DNA of 7,233 bases from Erysipelotrichia bacterium (GCA_009916335.1 SAAR01000174.1:1-7233), one strand, 5' to 3'. Positions 1 through 6,256 are shown, counted from the stretch's first letter. Translations and numbers: made by a program. Notes: generated by a model not told the origin, from the letters alone.

Positions 1-380
1 CCATAAGTCATACCGACAATTACATCAATCAAAATAGCTACCACAGCAACAAACAAAGAGTAACGTGTCCCAATCCATACTCTTGTCCATAAATCACGTC
101 CATGAATATCCGTTCCAAATAAATGTGTTCCATTTGGTTTTGTACTAGAAATACTATTATTAATATCATCAAATTCAAAAGAGGAAACCATTGGTGCAAA
201 AATAGCAAAGACCAGAATAATTAAAATACAGACAATACCAAAAACAGCTCCTTTATTTTTTGTGAAACGTTTTAACGCATCTTTCCACCCTGGTGTAACA
301 GGTAAGACTTCATCTTTTAATATATCTTGATCATTATTAACTAGTTCAAAATCATGTTCTAAAAATTTTACATCTTCCAT
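1..380 (-). CDS. oppC: Oligopeptide ABC transporter permease OppC (partial, 3' end beyond left edge)
   Basis: This is the second membrane subunit of an oligopeptide importer; it would pair with OppB to form the translocation channel. The 126 visible residues start with ATG at 380 and run off the left edge. They show a polar cytoplasmic N-terminus (about 1-43), a first membrane helix (about 44-64), and then the OppC/DppC hallmark HLFGTDIHGRDLWTR (residues 86-100), followed by the start of the second helix (about 108-124). The start is set by a strong Shine-Dalgarno AAAGGAGG at 396-389, eight bases before the ATG. That site is written within the last codons of oppB (Lys-Glu-Asp), and only three bases separate the oppB stop from this ATG, so the two genes are probably translationally coupled. 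The EAA loop lies outside the window. Opp versus Dpp substrate range cannot be told from this part. Confidence 0.95.
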   Translation of the reverse strand, partial: MEDVKFLEHDFELVNNDQDILKDEVLPVTPGWKDALKRFTKNKGAVFGIVCILIILVFAIFAPMVSSFEFDDINNSISSTKPNGTHLFGTDIHGRDLWTRVWIGTRYSLFVAVVAILIDVIVGMTY

Positions 381-383
381 TTT

Positions 384-1328
384 TTAATCCTCCTTTCCTA
401 AACGAATTCTTGGATCAATAATTCCATAGGAAATATCAATAACTAGCATCATTCCAATATACATAACAGCATATAAGAACGAACAAGCTAGGATTACATT
501 ATAATCTGAGGATTGAATACTATTGATTAACAGTTTACCAAGTCCTGGTACACTACATATCAATTCAACAACCATCGTTCCTGTCATTAAATTAACTAAA
601 ATAGGTCCTAGAATAGTAACCACAGGAATCAGTGAATTACGCAATGCATGTTTCATAATTAACACTTTTTTACTCAATCCTTTTGCCTCAGCTAAGATCA
701 TATAATCACTACCCAATACAGAAATCATCTCCGTTCTAGTAAAACGTGATACATTAGCAATCACACCCATTGACAGTGCTAAGATTGGTAATATGGAGGA
801 TTGGATTGGATTACTTGAACTATAAGCAACTGGTAATATTTTTAAATTTGAGGCGAAGAAAATTAGCATAATTAATGCAAAGACAAAAGATGGAATACTA
901 ACCCCGATGACAGATAAAACAGTTGCTAGTGTATCCCAAATGGTATTTCTATTAAGTGCTGCAAACACTCCTAAAAACATACCAACAATCGAACCGAAAA
1001 TAACAGCACATATACCATAAGTAAATGATAAACGAGCAGCATTTCCTACCAAAGAGGCAACAGGCATATCTTTATATAAGTTCATTGATACCCCAAAGTC
1101 CCCCGTTAGCATATTCTGCACATACTTAATAAACTGAATATAAATTGGTTGATCTAACCCATAGCTTGCTTCAATAATCGCTCTTTGTGTATCACTCAAC
1201 TTTTCATTATTAATTGGTGAACCTGGCAAGAAACGAACAATTAAAAACAAAACAACTAAAATAACGAAGATCGTTACTAGGGAGATCGCAAGTCTTTTAC
1301 CAATATATTTCAATGTTGACTTATTCAT
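384..1328 (-). CDS. oppB: Oligopeptide ABC transporter permease OppB
   Basis: First membrane subunit of the peptide importer, 314 residues, the usual length for the family. Six hydrophobic stretches fit six helices (about 11-33, 101-124, 135-160, 176-194, 233-255, 278-300). Family marks are the N-terminal FLIVRFLPGSP (28-38), the GLDQPIYIQF segment (57-66), the cytoplasmic EAA loop (EAKGLSKK through HALRNSLIP, 214-235) that contacts the ATPase subunits, and the C-terminal IDPRIRLG (304-311). The ATG at 1328 is supported by AAAAGGAGAG at about 1345-1336. The gene follows oppA across a 95-base gap that contains a terminator-like hairpin, so its transcription depends on read-through. It ends in TAA three bases before oppC. 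The ATPase subunits (OppD/OppF) are expected further left but are not in view. Confidence 0.96.
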   Translation of the reverse strand: MNKSTLKYIGKRLAISLVTIFVILVVLFLIVRFLPGSPINNEKLSDTQRAIIEASYGLDQPIYIQFIKYVQNMLTGDFGVSMNLYKDMPVASLVGNAARLSFTYGICAVIFGSIVGMFLGVFAALNRNTIWDTLATVLSVIGVSIPSFVFALIMLIFFASNLKILPVAYSSSNPIQSSILPILALSMGVIANVSRFTRTEMISVLGSDYMILAEAKGLSKKVLIMKHALRNSLIPVVTILGPILVNLMTGTMVVELICSVPGLGKLLINSIQSSDYNVILACSFLYAVMYIGMMLVIDISYGIIDPRIRLGKED

Positions 1329-1345
1329 AAATTCACTCTCCTTTT

Positions 1346-1384
1346 AAAAAAGAAACACAATATAGAAATCCATATTGTGTTTCT
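1346..1384 (-). terminator. Hairpin terminator/attenuator between oppA and oppB
   Basis: Reading leftward, AGAAACACAATAT (1384-1372) and ATATTGTGTTTCT (1363-1351) form a perfect 13-bp stem with an 8-base loop. A run of T follows at once (1350-1346). The Shine-Dalgarno of oppB starts directly after the T run. It has the form of an intrinsic terminator but lies inside an operon. That fits partial termination, giving more oppA than oppBC mRNA, and the stem may also protect the 3' end of the oppA transcript. The structure is seen directly; the expression effect is inferred. Confidence 0.85.
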
Positions 1385-1423
1385 AACTTCTATTTTATTT
1401 TTTGTTTATTCTTTCGTATATGA

Positions 1424-3046
1424 CTATTTAATATCAACATAGTTGAATGTATATGGAACACCAACTGGTCTTAATACTAAACCTGATACTTTAGGGTTCT
1501 GTAATGATGCAGATCCTTTTTCAAAGATTGGAATGTATGCATAGTCATCCATTGCAATTTTTTCAGCATCAATCATTGCTGCCCAACGAACACTATCATC
1601 AGTAGCTGCAATAACTTCGTCCATTTTTGCATCGTATGCAGGGTTATTGTAGTGTCCATAGTTGTTAGAGTTATCCTTTAACAATAAGTTCAAGTAAGTT
1701 GTTGGATCAGAATAGTCAGGTCCCCAACGAGTACATGCTACATCGTAATCACCATTTGCTTGCTTATTGTAGATACGGTCTTGTTTCGTAGTAGCAACCA
1801 TTTCAATGTTTAAGCCTTCAATTTTAGAGAATGCATTTTGTAAATACGTTGCCATTAAATCCATAGGTGATTCATCTGTACCATATAATAAACGAATTGT
1901 TAATGAAGTTTTACCTAATTCAGCTAACCCTTGGTTAAATGCTTCTTGTGCGGCAGCTGTATCATATGCTGTGTAAGTTGCTGCACTATCTCTAAAGTCG
2001 CTTCCATCTGTTCCTTTTGCTAAACCAGTTGGTACAAATCCTTTCGCTGTTGTAGAACCATCTTTCAATGTGTTTGCTGTAAAGTCATCTCTGTTAATTG
2101 CTAATGATAATGCTTTTCTAATATTTACATTTGCAAGATCACTATTTTCAAAGTTAATACTTAAGTAGAATAAATATCCTTCTGTAATCTGTTTGAATGA
2201 ATCTTCTTTAATGTACTTATCAACTAAATCAGAGTTGATTAAAGCAAAATCTGTTTCCCCATTGTCAAATGCAGTAGCTGCCACTTCTGGTGTCTGTACT
2301 AAGTTCATCACTAATGTGTCAATCTTCACAGCATCAGCGTTCCAGTAATCTTCATTCTTTTTGAATGTAGCTTGTCTACCTACTTCCCAGCTATCCATAA
2401 CAAATGCACCATTAGATAATACTTTATCTGCCGCTTTTGCATATTGTGCACCAGCTTCTTCACAGAACTTTTCATTGATTGGATAATAACAAGGGAATGT
2501 CATTAATTCTGCAAAATATTGAACACGACGTGTTGTTGTAACAACTAATGTTTTATCATCTTCAGCCACAACACCTAATGTTTTCATATCTTTTTTAGTA
2601 AGTTTAGCACCATCTGCTTGTTTTGCCATTAATTCATCAGCACCAGCAATTGCTGCTCCATCACTACCTAGCATGTAAGCATAATTACCTGATTTTTGAA
2701 TAATACGACGCCAAGCATATACGAAGTCATTCGCTGTTACTGCTTCACCATTAGACCATTTTGCATCTCTTAATTTGAAAGTATGTGTTAAACCATCTTC
2801 ACTTACTTCATAGCTTTTTGCGATGGCTTCGCTAATTTGACCATCTTCATCTAATCCCATCAAACCATCAATACAAGCGTGCATTGCATTAAATGACATT
2901 CCATCATCTGCATCACTTGAGTCAAGATTTTTAATGTCTAATTCACTAGAGAACGTGTAAGTTTTTCCTGTATCTTCAGAACTACCACATGCTACTAATG
3001 AAAGAGCCATCATTCCAGTTAATAAAATTGATAACACCTTTTTCAT
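1424..3046 (-). CDS. oppA: Oligopeptide-binding lipoprotein OppA (SBP_bac_5 family)
   Basis: Extracellular peptide-binding component of the importer, anchored to the membrane by lipid. From ATG 3046 it has 540 residues. The signal peptide has MKK, a hydrophobic core and a lipobox LVAC ending at Cys20, followed by a Ser/Asp-rich linker. Family marks are the region around TFKLRDAKWSNGEAVTANDF (89-108), FYLSINFEN (about 293-301), the IRKALSLAINRDDF segment (309-322) and RWGPDYSDPTTYLN (440-453), all typical of cluster-5 peptide-binding proteins. I chose ATG 3046 because AAGGAGGAG lies seven bases upstream and the signal peptide then starts cleanly. An in-frame ATG at 3076 would add ten residues with three arginines, but it has no Shine-Dalgarno and falls at the expected transcription start. 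The stop is TAG. It is the first gene of the opp operon, with its own promoter. Confidence 0.96.
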   Translation of the reverse strand: MKKVLSILLTGMMALSLVACGSSEDTGKTYTFSSELDIKNLDSSDADDGMSFNAMHACIDGLMGLDEDGQISEAIAKSYEVSEDGLTHTFKLRDAKWSNGEAVTANDFVYAWRRIIQKSGNYAYMLGSDGAAIAGADELMAKQADGAKLTKKDMKTLGVVAEDDKTLVVTTTRRVQYFAELMTFPCYYPINEKFCEEAGAQYAKAADKVLSNGAFVMDSWEVGRQATFKKNEDYWNADAVKIDTLVMNLVQTPEVAATAFDNGETDFALINSDLVDKYIKEDSFKQITEGYLFYLSINFENSDLANVNIRKALSLAINRDDFTANTLKDGSTTAKGFVPTGLAKGTDGSDFRDSAATYTAYDTAAAQEAFNQGLAELGKTSLTIRLLYGTDESPMDLMATYLQNAFSKIEGLNIEMVATTKQDRIYNKQANGDYDVACTRWGPDYSDPTTYLNLLLKDNSNNYGHYNNPAYDAKMDEVIAATDDSVRWAAMIDAEKIAMDDYAYIPIFEKGSASLQNPKVSGLVLRPVGVPYTFNYVDIK

Positions 3047-3082
3047 CACATTTCTCCTCCTTGAAATAAATTTCATAGTCCT

Positions 3083-3111
3083 ATTATATGTCCGTCATTC
3101 ACACACGTCAA
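3083..3111 (-). promoter_or_regulatory. Sigma-A-type promoter of oppA
   Basis: On the minus strand, TTGACG (3111-3106) and TATAAT (3088-3083) are separated by exactly 17 bases, which is near-perfect sigma-70/sigma-A spacing and sequence. The predicted transcription start is near 3076, giving a leader of about 30 bases before ATG 3046. Just upstream (3112-3151) the minus strand has four A-tracts (3117-3114, 3131-3128, 3141-3138, 3151-3146) with centres about 14, 10 and 9 bases apart, which resembles an UP element or bent DNA and suggests a strong promoter. Confidence 0.85.
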
Positions 3112-3175
3112 CATTTTCTTCCATTTATTTTCACATATTTTCATCTTTTTTCATTTATGTATTTCACCGGTTTAC

Positions 3176-3197
3176 AATATGCTGAAAATGTTTTCAG
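3176..3197. promoter_or_regulatory. Palindrome upstream of oppA; possible CodY-type operator
   Basis: CTGAAAA (3182-3188) and TTTTCAG (3191-3197) are perfect inverted arms around a central TG. The overlapping stretch AATATGCTGAAAATG (3176-3190) matches the known CodY consensus AATTTTCWGAAAATT at 12 of 15 positions. CodY is a nutrient-sensing repressor that often controls opp genes in Firmicutes. The site is about 65 bp upstream of the oppA -35 box, further than is usual for direct repression, so both the assignment and the target are tentative. Confidence 0.4.
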
Positions 3198-3213
3198 TGA
3201 ACGGACAATATAT

Positions 3214-3243
3214 AAAAAAGGACCAATGATCTCTCATCAGTCC
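3214..3243 (-). terminator. Intrinsic terminator of the pgk-tpiA operon
   Basis: Reading leftward from the tpiA stop, GGACTGATGA (3243-3234) pairs with TCATTGGTCC (3229-3220) over ten positions including two G-U pairs. The loop is GAGA, and six T follow (3219-3214). It sits 30 bases past the tpiA stop codon and separates glycolytic transcription from the oppA promoter. Confidence 0.85.
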
Positions 3244-3272
3244 CCTTTGACTAACTTAAATAATTAAATTGT

Positions 3273-4016
3273 TTATTTTACTTTTGCAATAATTTCATTA
3301 AATGAATCAGCTTTTAAACTAGCTCCACCAATTAAAGCACCGTCAATATCTGGACAAGCCATATATTCTACGATGTTTTCTGGTTTTACAGATCCACCAT
3401 ATTGAACTCTTACTTTTTGTGCTGCTTCTTCACCATACATAACTTTTACTTGATCACGCACGATAGCACAGCAGTTTTGTGCATCTTCTTTCGTTGCTGA
3501 TTTACCAGTACCAATCGCCCAGATTGGTTCATAAGCAATAACCATGTTACTTACACAATCAGCACATAAGTCAGCTAATGAGCCAGTTAACTGCGTACGG
3601 ATTACTTTTTCTGTTTCACCAGCATCATAAGCAGCTTCACTTTCTCCGATACAAAGGATTGGTGTAATTCCAGCCTTAATTAATCTTTTTGCTTTTTTGT
3701 TTACTGTTTCATCGCTATCACCAAACATTTCTCTTCTTTCAGAGTGTCCGATAATACAGTATTTTACATTGATTTCTTCTAACATTGGTACACTTACTTC
3801 CCCAGTAAATGCTCCACTGTCTTCAAAATGACAGTTTTCAGCAGCAACAATTAAGTTTTTTGCCATTTGGTTTGCTTCATTTAAAGCAATAAATGAAGTC
3901 GCAATTCCAAAGTCTGCACCATCATGTACATTTCCATCTACTGCCGCAATAAATGCTTTTGCTTCAGCGATTGTTTTATTCATTTTCCAGTTTCCAACGA
4001 TAATAGGTTTTCTCAT
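3273..4016 (-). CDS. tpiA: Triosephosphate isomerase
   Basis: Cytoplasmic glycolytic enzyme that interconverts dihydroxyacetone phosphate and glyceraldehyde 3-phosphate. At 247 residues it has the normal length for a single-domain TIM barrel that acts as a dimer. Visible active-site parts are GNWKMN with Lys11, the CIIGHSERR motif with electrophile His91, AYEPIWAIGTGK with catalytic base Glu163 and the mobile loop 6 (about 164-172), YGGSV (206-210), and the phosphate-binding GALIGGASL (226-234). No key residue is missing. The ATG at 4016 follows AAGGGAG (4033-4027) by ten bases. The gene lies 21 bases after pgk on the same strand, so the two form an operon closed by the hairpin at 3214-3243. 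gap is not adjacent in this window. Confidence 0.98.
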   Translation of the reverse strand: MRKPIIVGNWKMNKTIAEAKAFIAAVDGNVHDGADFGIATSFIALNEANQMAKNLIVAAENCHFEDSGAFTGEVSVPMLEEINVKYCIIGHSERREMFGDSDETVNKKAKRLIKAGITPILCIGESEAAYDAGETEKVIRTQLTGSLADLCADCVSNMVIAYEPIWAIGTGKSATKEDAQNCCAIVRDQVKVMYGEEAAQKVRVQYGGSVKPENIVEYMACPDIDGALIGGASLKADSFNEIIAKVK

Positions 4017-4037
4017 TTTTCTTTTTCTCCCTTATAA

Positions 4038-5216
4038 TTATTTTTCAGAAATAACAGCAATTCCTGGTAATGTTTTACCTTCCATGTATTCTAATGAAGC
4101 TCCTCCACCAGTTGAAATGTGTGAGAACTTGTCCGCAAATCCTAATTGGATAGCAGCCGCTGCAGAATCTCCACCACCGATGACAGTCGTTGCCCCTGGA
4201 AGTTCAGAAATAGCAGTACATACAGCTAAAGTTCCTTTTGCAAATGGTTCCATTTCAAATACACCCATAGGTCCATTCCAAACAACTGTTTTAGCACCCT
4301 GTAAAGTTTCTTTAAATAATTCGATTGTTTTAGGTCCAATATCTAACCCCATGTATCCAGCAGGAATTTTTCCACTTTCGCAAACCATTGTGTTTGCATC
4401 TTCTGCAAATTTATCTGCACATACATTGTCTACTGGCAATACTAATTTATCACCAGCTTTTTCTAAATATTCTTTTGCTAATGCAACTTTATCTTCTTCA
4501 AGTAATGAAGTACCGATTTCGCCACCCATTGCTTTCATGAAAGTATATGCCATACCTCCACCAACAATAACTTTATCTGCTTTCTTTAATAAGTTATCTA
4601 CAACTGCAATTTTATCAGATACTTTTGCTCCACCGATAATTGCTACGAATGGTCTTTCAGGTGTATCTACTGCTTTCCCTAACATTGTTACTTCTTTTTC
4701 TACTAAGAATCCTAATGCATTTGGTAAGTAAGTAGGAATACCCACTGTTGAAGCATGTGCTCTATGTACAGAACCAAATGCATCTACCACGAATAAATCT
4801 CCAAGACTAGCCCAGTATTTCCCTAATTCTTCATCGTTTTTAGTTTCCCCTGCTTCATAACGAGTGTTTTCCATCAATACGATTTCACCATCGTTTAATG
4901 CTGCCACAGCTTCTTCTAACTGTGCTCCTCTAGTAACAGGACAGAAAGATACTTTTGTATCTACCAATTCAGCTAAACGATCCGCTACAACTTTTAAGCT
5001 GTTTTTCGCTTTGTCTTCTTCTGTCTTAATTTTTCCTAAGTGAGACATTAATACAATTTTTGCTTTATTTTCAATTAAATACTTAATTGTTGGTAAAGCC
5101 TGAACGATACGATTGTCGTTAGTAATTACTCCATCTTTTCTAGGAACGTTGAAGTCAACACGTACAATGACACGCTTTCCAGCAACATCTAAATCTTTTA
5201 CAGTTCTTTTTGCCAT
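4038..5216 (-). CDS. pgk: Phosphoglycerate kinase
   Basis: Cytoplasmic enzyme that moves a phosphate from 1,3-bisphosphoglycerate to ADP, making ATP. It has 392 residues, standard for bacterial Pgk with its two-domain hinge fold. N-domain substrate contacts are visible: RVDFNVP (19-25), Arg36 in NDNRI, SHLG (58-61), ENTRYEAGE (116-124) and the HRAHAST segment (151-157). The nucleotide domain has GGAKVSDK (195-202), WNGPMGVFE (313-321), GGGDS (347-351) and STGGGASLE (368-376). After SHLG the usual Arg is Lys62, a mild variation. The ATG at 5216 is preceded by AGGAGG (5229-5224) with seven bases of spacing. It is the first gene of the pgk-tpiA operon and is divergent from the Tpx-like gene at 5334. 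Confidence 0.98.
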   Translation of the reverse strand: MAKRTVKDLDVAGKRVIVRVDFNVPRKDGVITNDNRIVQALPTIKYLIENKAKIVLMSHLGKIKTEEDKAKNSLKVVADRLAELVDTKVSFCPVTRGAQLEEAVAALNDGEIVLMENTRYEAGETKNDEELGKYWASLGDLFVVDAFGSVHRAHASTVGIPTYLPNALGFLVEKEVTMLGKAVDTPERPFVAIIGGAKVSDKIAVVDNLLKKADKVIVGGGMAYTFMKAMGGEIGTSLLEEDKVALAKEYLEKAGDKLVLPVDNVCADKFAEDANTMVCESGKIPAGYMGLDIGPKTIELFKETLQGAKTVVWNGPMGVFEMEPFAKGTLAVCTAISELPGATTVIGGGDSAAAAIQLGFADKFSHISTGGGASLEYMEGKTLPGIAVISEK

Positions 5217-5245
5217 AATATAGCCTCCTAATCATAATCGCCCTT

Positions 5246-5274
5246 ATTATAGCATTTTCTCATTTTTCTTTAAA
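5246..5274 (-). promoter_or_regulatory. Promoter of pgk-tpiA (extended -10)
   Basis: On the minus strand, TGCTATAAT is an extended -10 (TATAAT at 5251-5246, TG at 5254-5253). It lies 17 bases downstream of a TTTAAA -35 (5274-5269; 4 of 6 to consensus). The predicted start is near 5239, giving a leader of about 23 bases with the AGGAGG site. Confidence 0.75.
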
Positions 5275-5280
5275 GTACCT

Positions 5281-5298
5281 ATGTGCATTTTTACACAT
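5281..5298. promoter_or_regulatory. Rex- or Crp/Fnr-type operator between divergent promoters
   Basis: ATGTG (5281-5285) and CACAT (5294-5298) are perfect inverted arms eight bases apart. The half-site geometry TGTG-N8-CACA with an A/T-rich centre is that of the Rex site TTGTGA-N6-TCACAA and also of Crp/Fnr-family sites. Two inner and two outer positions differ from the Rex consensus. The palindrome covers the -35 region of the rightward gene and sits 6 bp upstream of the pgk -35. Rex, an NADH/NAD+ sensor, is known to control fermentation and in some Firmicutes glycolysis genes, which suits pgk-tpiA. The site is seen; the regulator is inferred. Confidence 0.5.
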
Positions 5299-5310
5299 TT
5301 AGGCTATAAT
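5282..5310 (+). promoter_or_regulatory. Promoter of the Tpx-like gene
   Basis: A perfect TATAAT lies at 5305-5310. The -35 position 17 bases upstream reads TGTGCA (5282-5287; 3 of 6), which is weak and lies inside the palindrome. The predicted start is near 5317, leaving a leader of about 17 bases with AGGAG (5321-5325) before ATG 5334. A strong -10 with a weak -35 under an operator suggests regulated expression. Confidence 0.6.
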
Positions 5311-5333
5311 AAAAGACAATAGGAGATTAAAGT

Positions 5334-5846
5334 ATGGCAAATAACAAACATTACAATAAAAATACAATTTATACAAGAAATATTGACCCTATTATGAAAG
5401 GGACTCGTTTTAGCAATATTGTCTTATATGACAATAAAGAGGAAGAAGTCGATTTACATATGATAAAAGCATTAAAGCTTTGTGTCAGTATTCCCACTTT
5501 CACTAATCGTAGTTTTACTAACGATTTAGCAAAATTGGATATACTGATGAAAGATTTTGAAGAAGTGGCTTGTTTTGCTATTTCCAACGAACCTGTCTTT
5601 ACACAGAATCGTTTATGCAAACCTTTAAAACTAGAGAAAATGCAAATTTTATCCGACTTTAAAAATCGTGAGTATGCAAGAGCTAGTGGTACTTATATTT
5701 ATGAATTAGGACAACTCGTTAAATCCGTCTTTTTAATTGATCGCAATGACAAAGTACACTATGTCAAATACTATGATGACTTATACTCTAACTTTGATTT
5801 AAATGAAATCGCAAAAGCAATAAAAGAAGCACAGGACAACCAATAA
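5334..5846 (+). CDS. Thiol peroxidase (Tpx)-like redoxin lacking the peroxidatic cysteine
   Basis: A 170-residue protein of the peroxiredoxin/thioredoxin fold, closest by eye to Tpx. Residues 78-170 follow Tpx closely: VACFAISNEPVFTQNRLC (78-95) matches the Tpx strand-helix that holds the resolving cysteine, with C80 and C95 in the places of E. coli C82 and C95. ILSDFKNREYARASGTYI (105-122) and VFLIDRNDKVHYV (132-144) match the later core. The active-site loop is altered. SIPTFTNRSF (52-61) stands where Tpx has P-S-x-D-T-x-V-C and then R-R-F, so about six or seven residues including the peroxidatic Cys are absent. The nearby C50 is on the wrong side of the proline. The conserved active-site Arg near residue 130 is Lys. 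Classical 2-Cys peroxidase chemistry therefore looks unlikely; a sensor, partner or non-peroxidase redox role is possible. ATG 5334 has AGGAG eight bases upstream. The gene is divergent from pgk and convergent with the superoxide reductase gene. Confidence 0.8.
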   Translation: MANNKHYNKNTIYTRNIDPIMKGTRFSNIVLYDNKEEEVDLHMIKALKLCVSIPTFTNRSFTNDLAKLDILMKDFEEVACFAISNEPVFTQNRLCKPLKLEKMQILSDFKNREYARASGTYIYELGQLVKSVFLIDRNDKVHYVKYYDDLYSNFDLNEIAKAIKEAQDNQ

Positions 5847-5858
5847 TGTCCTGTGCTT
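5827..5858. terminator. Shared bidirectional terminator overlapping the Tpx-like stop codon
   Basis: AAGCACAGGACA (5827-5838) and TGTCCTGTGCTT (5847-5858) are perfect 12-bp inverted arms with an 8-base loop. The left arm lies within the last codons of the Tpx-like gene, and the stop codon TAA (5844-5846) is in the loop. Rightward, a T-rich stretch follows (TGTTTATCTATTATTT, 5859-5874). Leftward, CTTTTATT follows. It sits between two convergent genes and can plausibly stop both. Confidence 0.8.
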
Positions 5859-5881
5859 TGTTTATCTATTATTTACTTGAA

Positions 5882-6238
5882 CTATTCTACGTCTACTTTC
5901 CACAATCCATGTAGATTACAGTATTCATACACTGCCACAACATCTTCTTTTGCGACATTGAAGGTAGCTTCTGGTTTCCCTGTATGATTTAAACGTTTAA
6001 ACAATGAACCATCTTTTGTTTCTACATAAATCCATGCAATGTGATGTTCTTCACTCATTGGATGTTCTACACTTCCCACATTTACAACCATCTTTCCATC
6101 ATTAAAGCTTACCACTGGAACATGTTTTTCATTTGCGGCATCTGTTGTATTAGGAATTAAAATCTTATCCCCACAGTTTACACAAACAGTTCCTTCTAAC
6201 ACTAACATTAATCTTTCACCATCTTTAATAAATTGCAT
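5882..6238 (-). CDS. sor: Superoxide reductase (desulfoferrodoxin-type) with a degenerate N-terminal iron site
   Basis: Cytoplasmic non-heme iron enzyme that reduces superoxide to hydrogen peroxide without making oxygen, typical of anaerobes. It has 118 residues. The catalytic Fe(His)4Cys ligands are all present: His39 in EKHVPVV, His59 in GSVEHPM, His65 in EEHHIAW, and Cys107 and His110 in EYCNLHGLW. Their spacing matches Desulfovibrio desulfoferrodoxin, and the Glu-Lys pair before the first His (37-38) is kept. The N-terminal part is about ten residues shorter than in two-iron enzymes. It has only C19 and C22 (VCVNCG) in place of the CxxC plus CC set that binds the Fe(Cys)4 centre, so the second iron site is probably lost, as in one-iron classes. 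ATG 6238 follows AAAGGAGG (6255-6248) by nine bases. The gene converges on the Tpx-like gene; the transglutaminase-like gene ends 70 bases upstream. Confidence 0.93.
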   Translation of the reverse strand: MQFIKDGERLMLVLEGTVCVNCGDKILIPNTTDAANEKHVPVVSFNDGKMVVNVGSVEHPMSEEHHIAWIYVETKDGSLFKRLNHTGKPEATFNVAKEDVVAVYEYCNLHGLWKVDVE

Positions 6239-6256
6239 AATACAATTCCTCCTTTA

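Noticed and set aside
523..705. 60-codon open frame on the plus strand opposite oppB
   Set aside because: Antisense shadow of the conserved OppB coding region; no ribosome site or recognisable domain.
3044..3076. Upstream in-frame ATG at 3076 for oppA
   Set aside because: It has no Shine-Dalgarno and falls at the predicted transcription start; ATG 3046 has AAGGAGGAG and starts a clean lipoprotein signal peptide.
3182..3216. Rightward promoter from AATATATAAA near 3208
   Set aside because: No plausible -35 at 16-18 bases, and no gene follows in that direction; the A-run is explained as the T-tail of the pgk-tpiA terminator on the other strand.
4084..4731. Open frame of 215 codons on the plus strand opposite pgk
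   Set aside because: It lies wholly antisense to a fully conserved Pgk, has Pro/Ser-rich composition expected from reading such a gene backward, and has no convincing ribosome site or family motif.
5217..5333. Riboswitch or T-box leader in the pgk/Tpx-like gap
   Set aside because: Predicted leaders are only about 17-23 bases, too short for a structured leader; only promoters, ribosome sites and the palindrome are present.
5369..5620. 83-codon open frame on the minus strand within the Tpx-like gene
   Set aside because: The plus-strand frame has the family match, ribosome site and terminator; the reverse frame has none.
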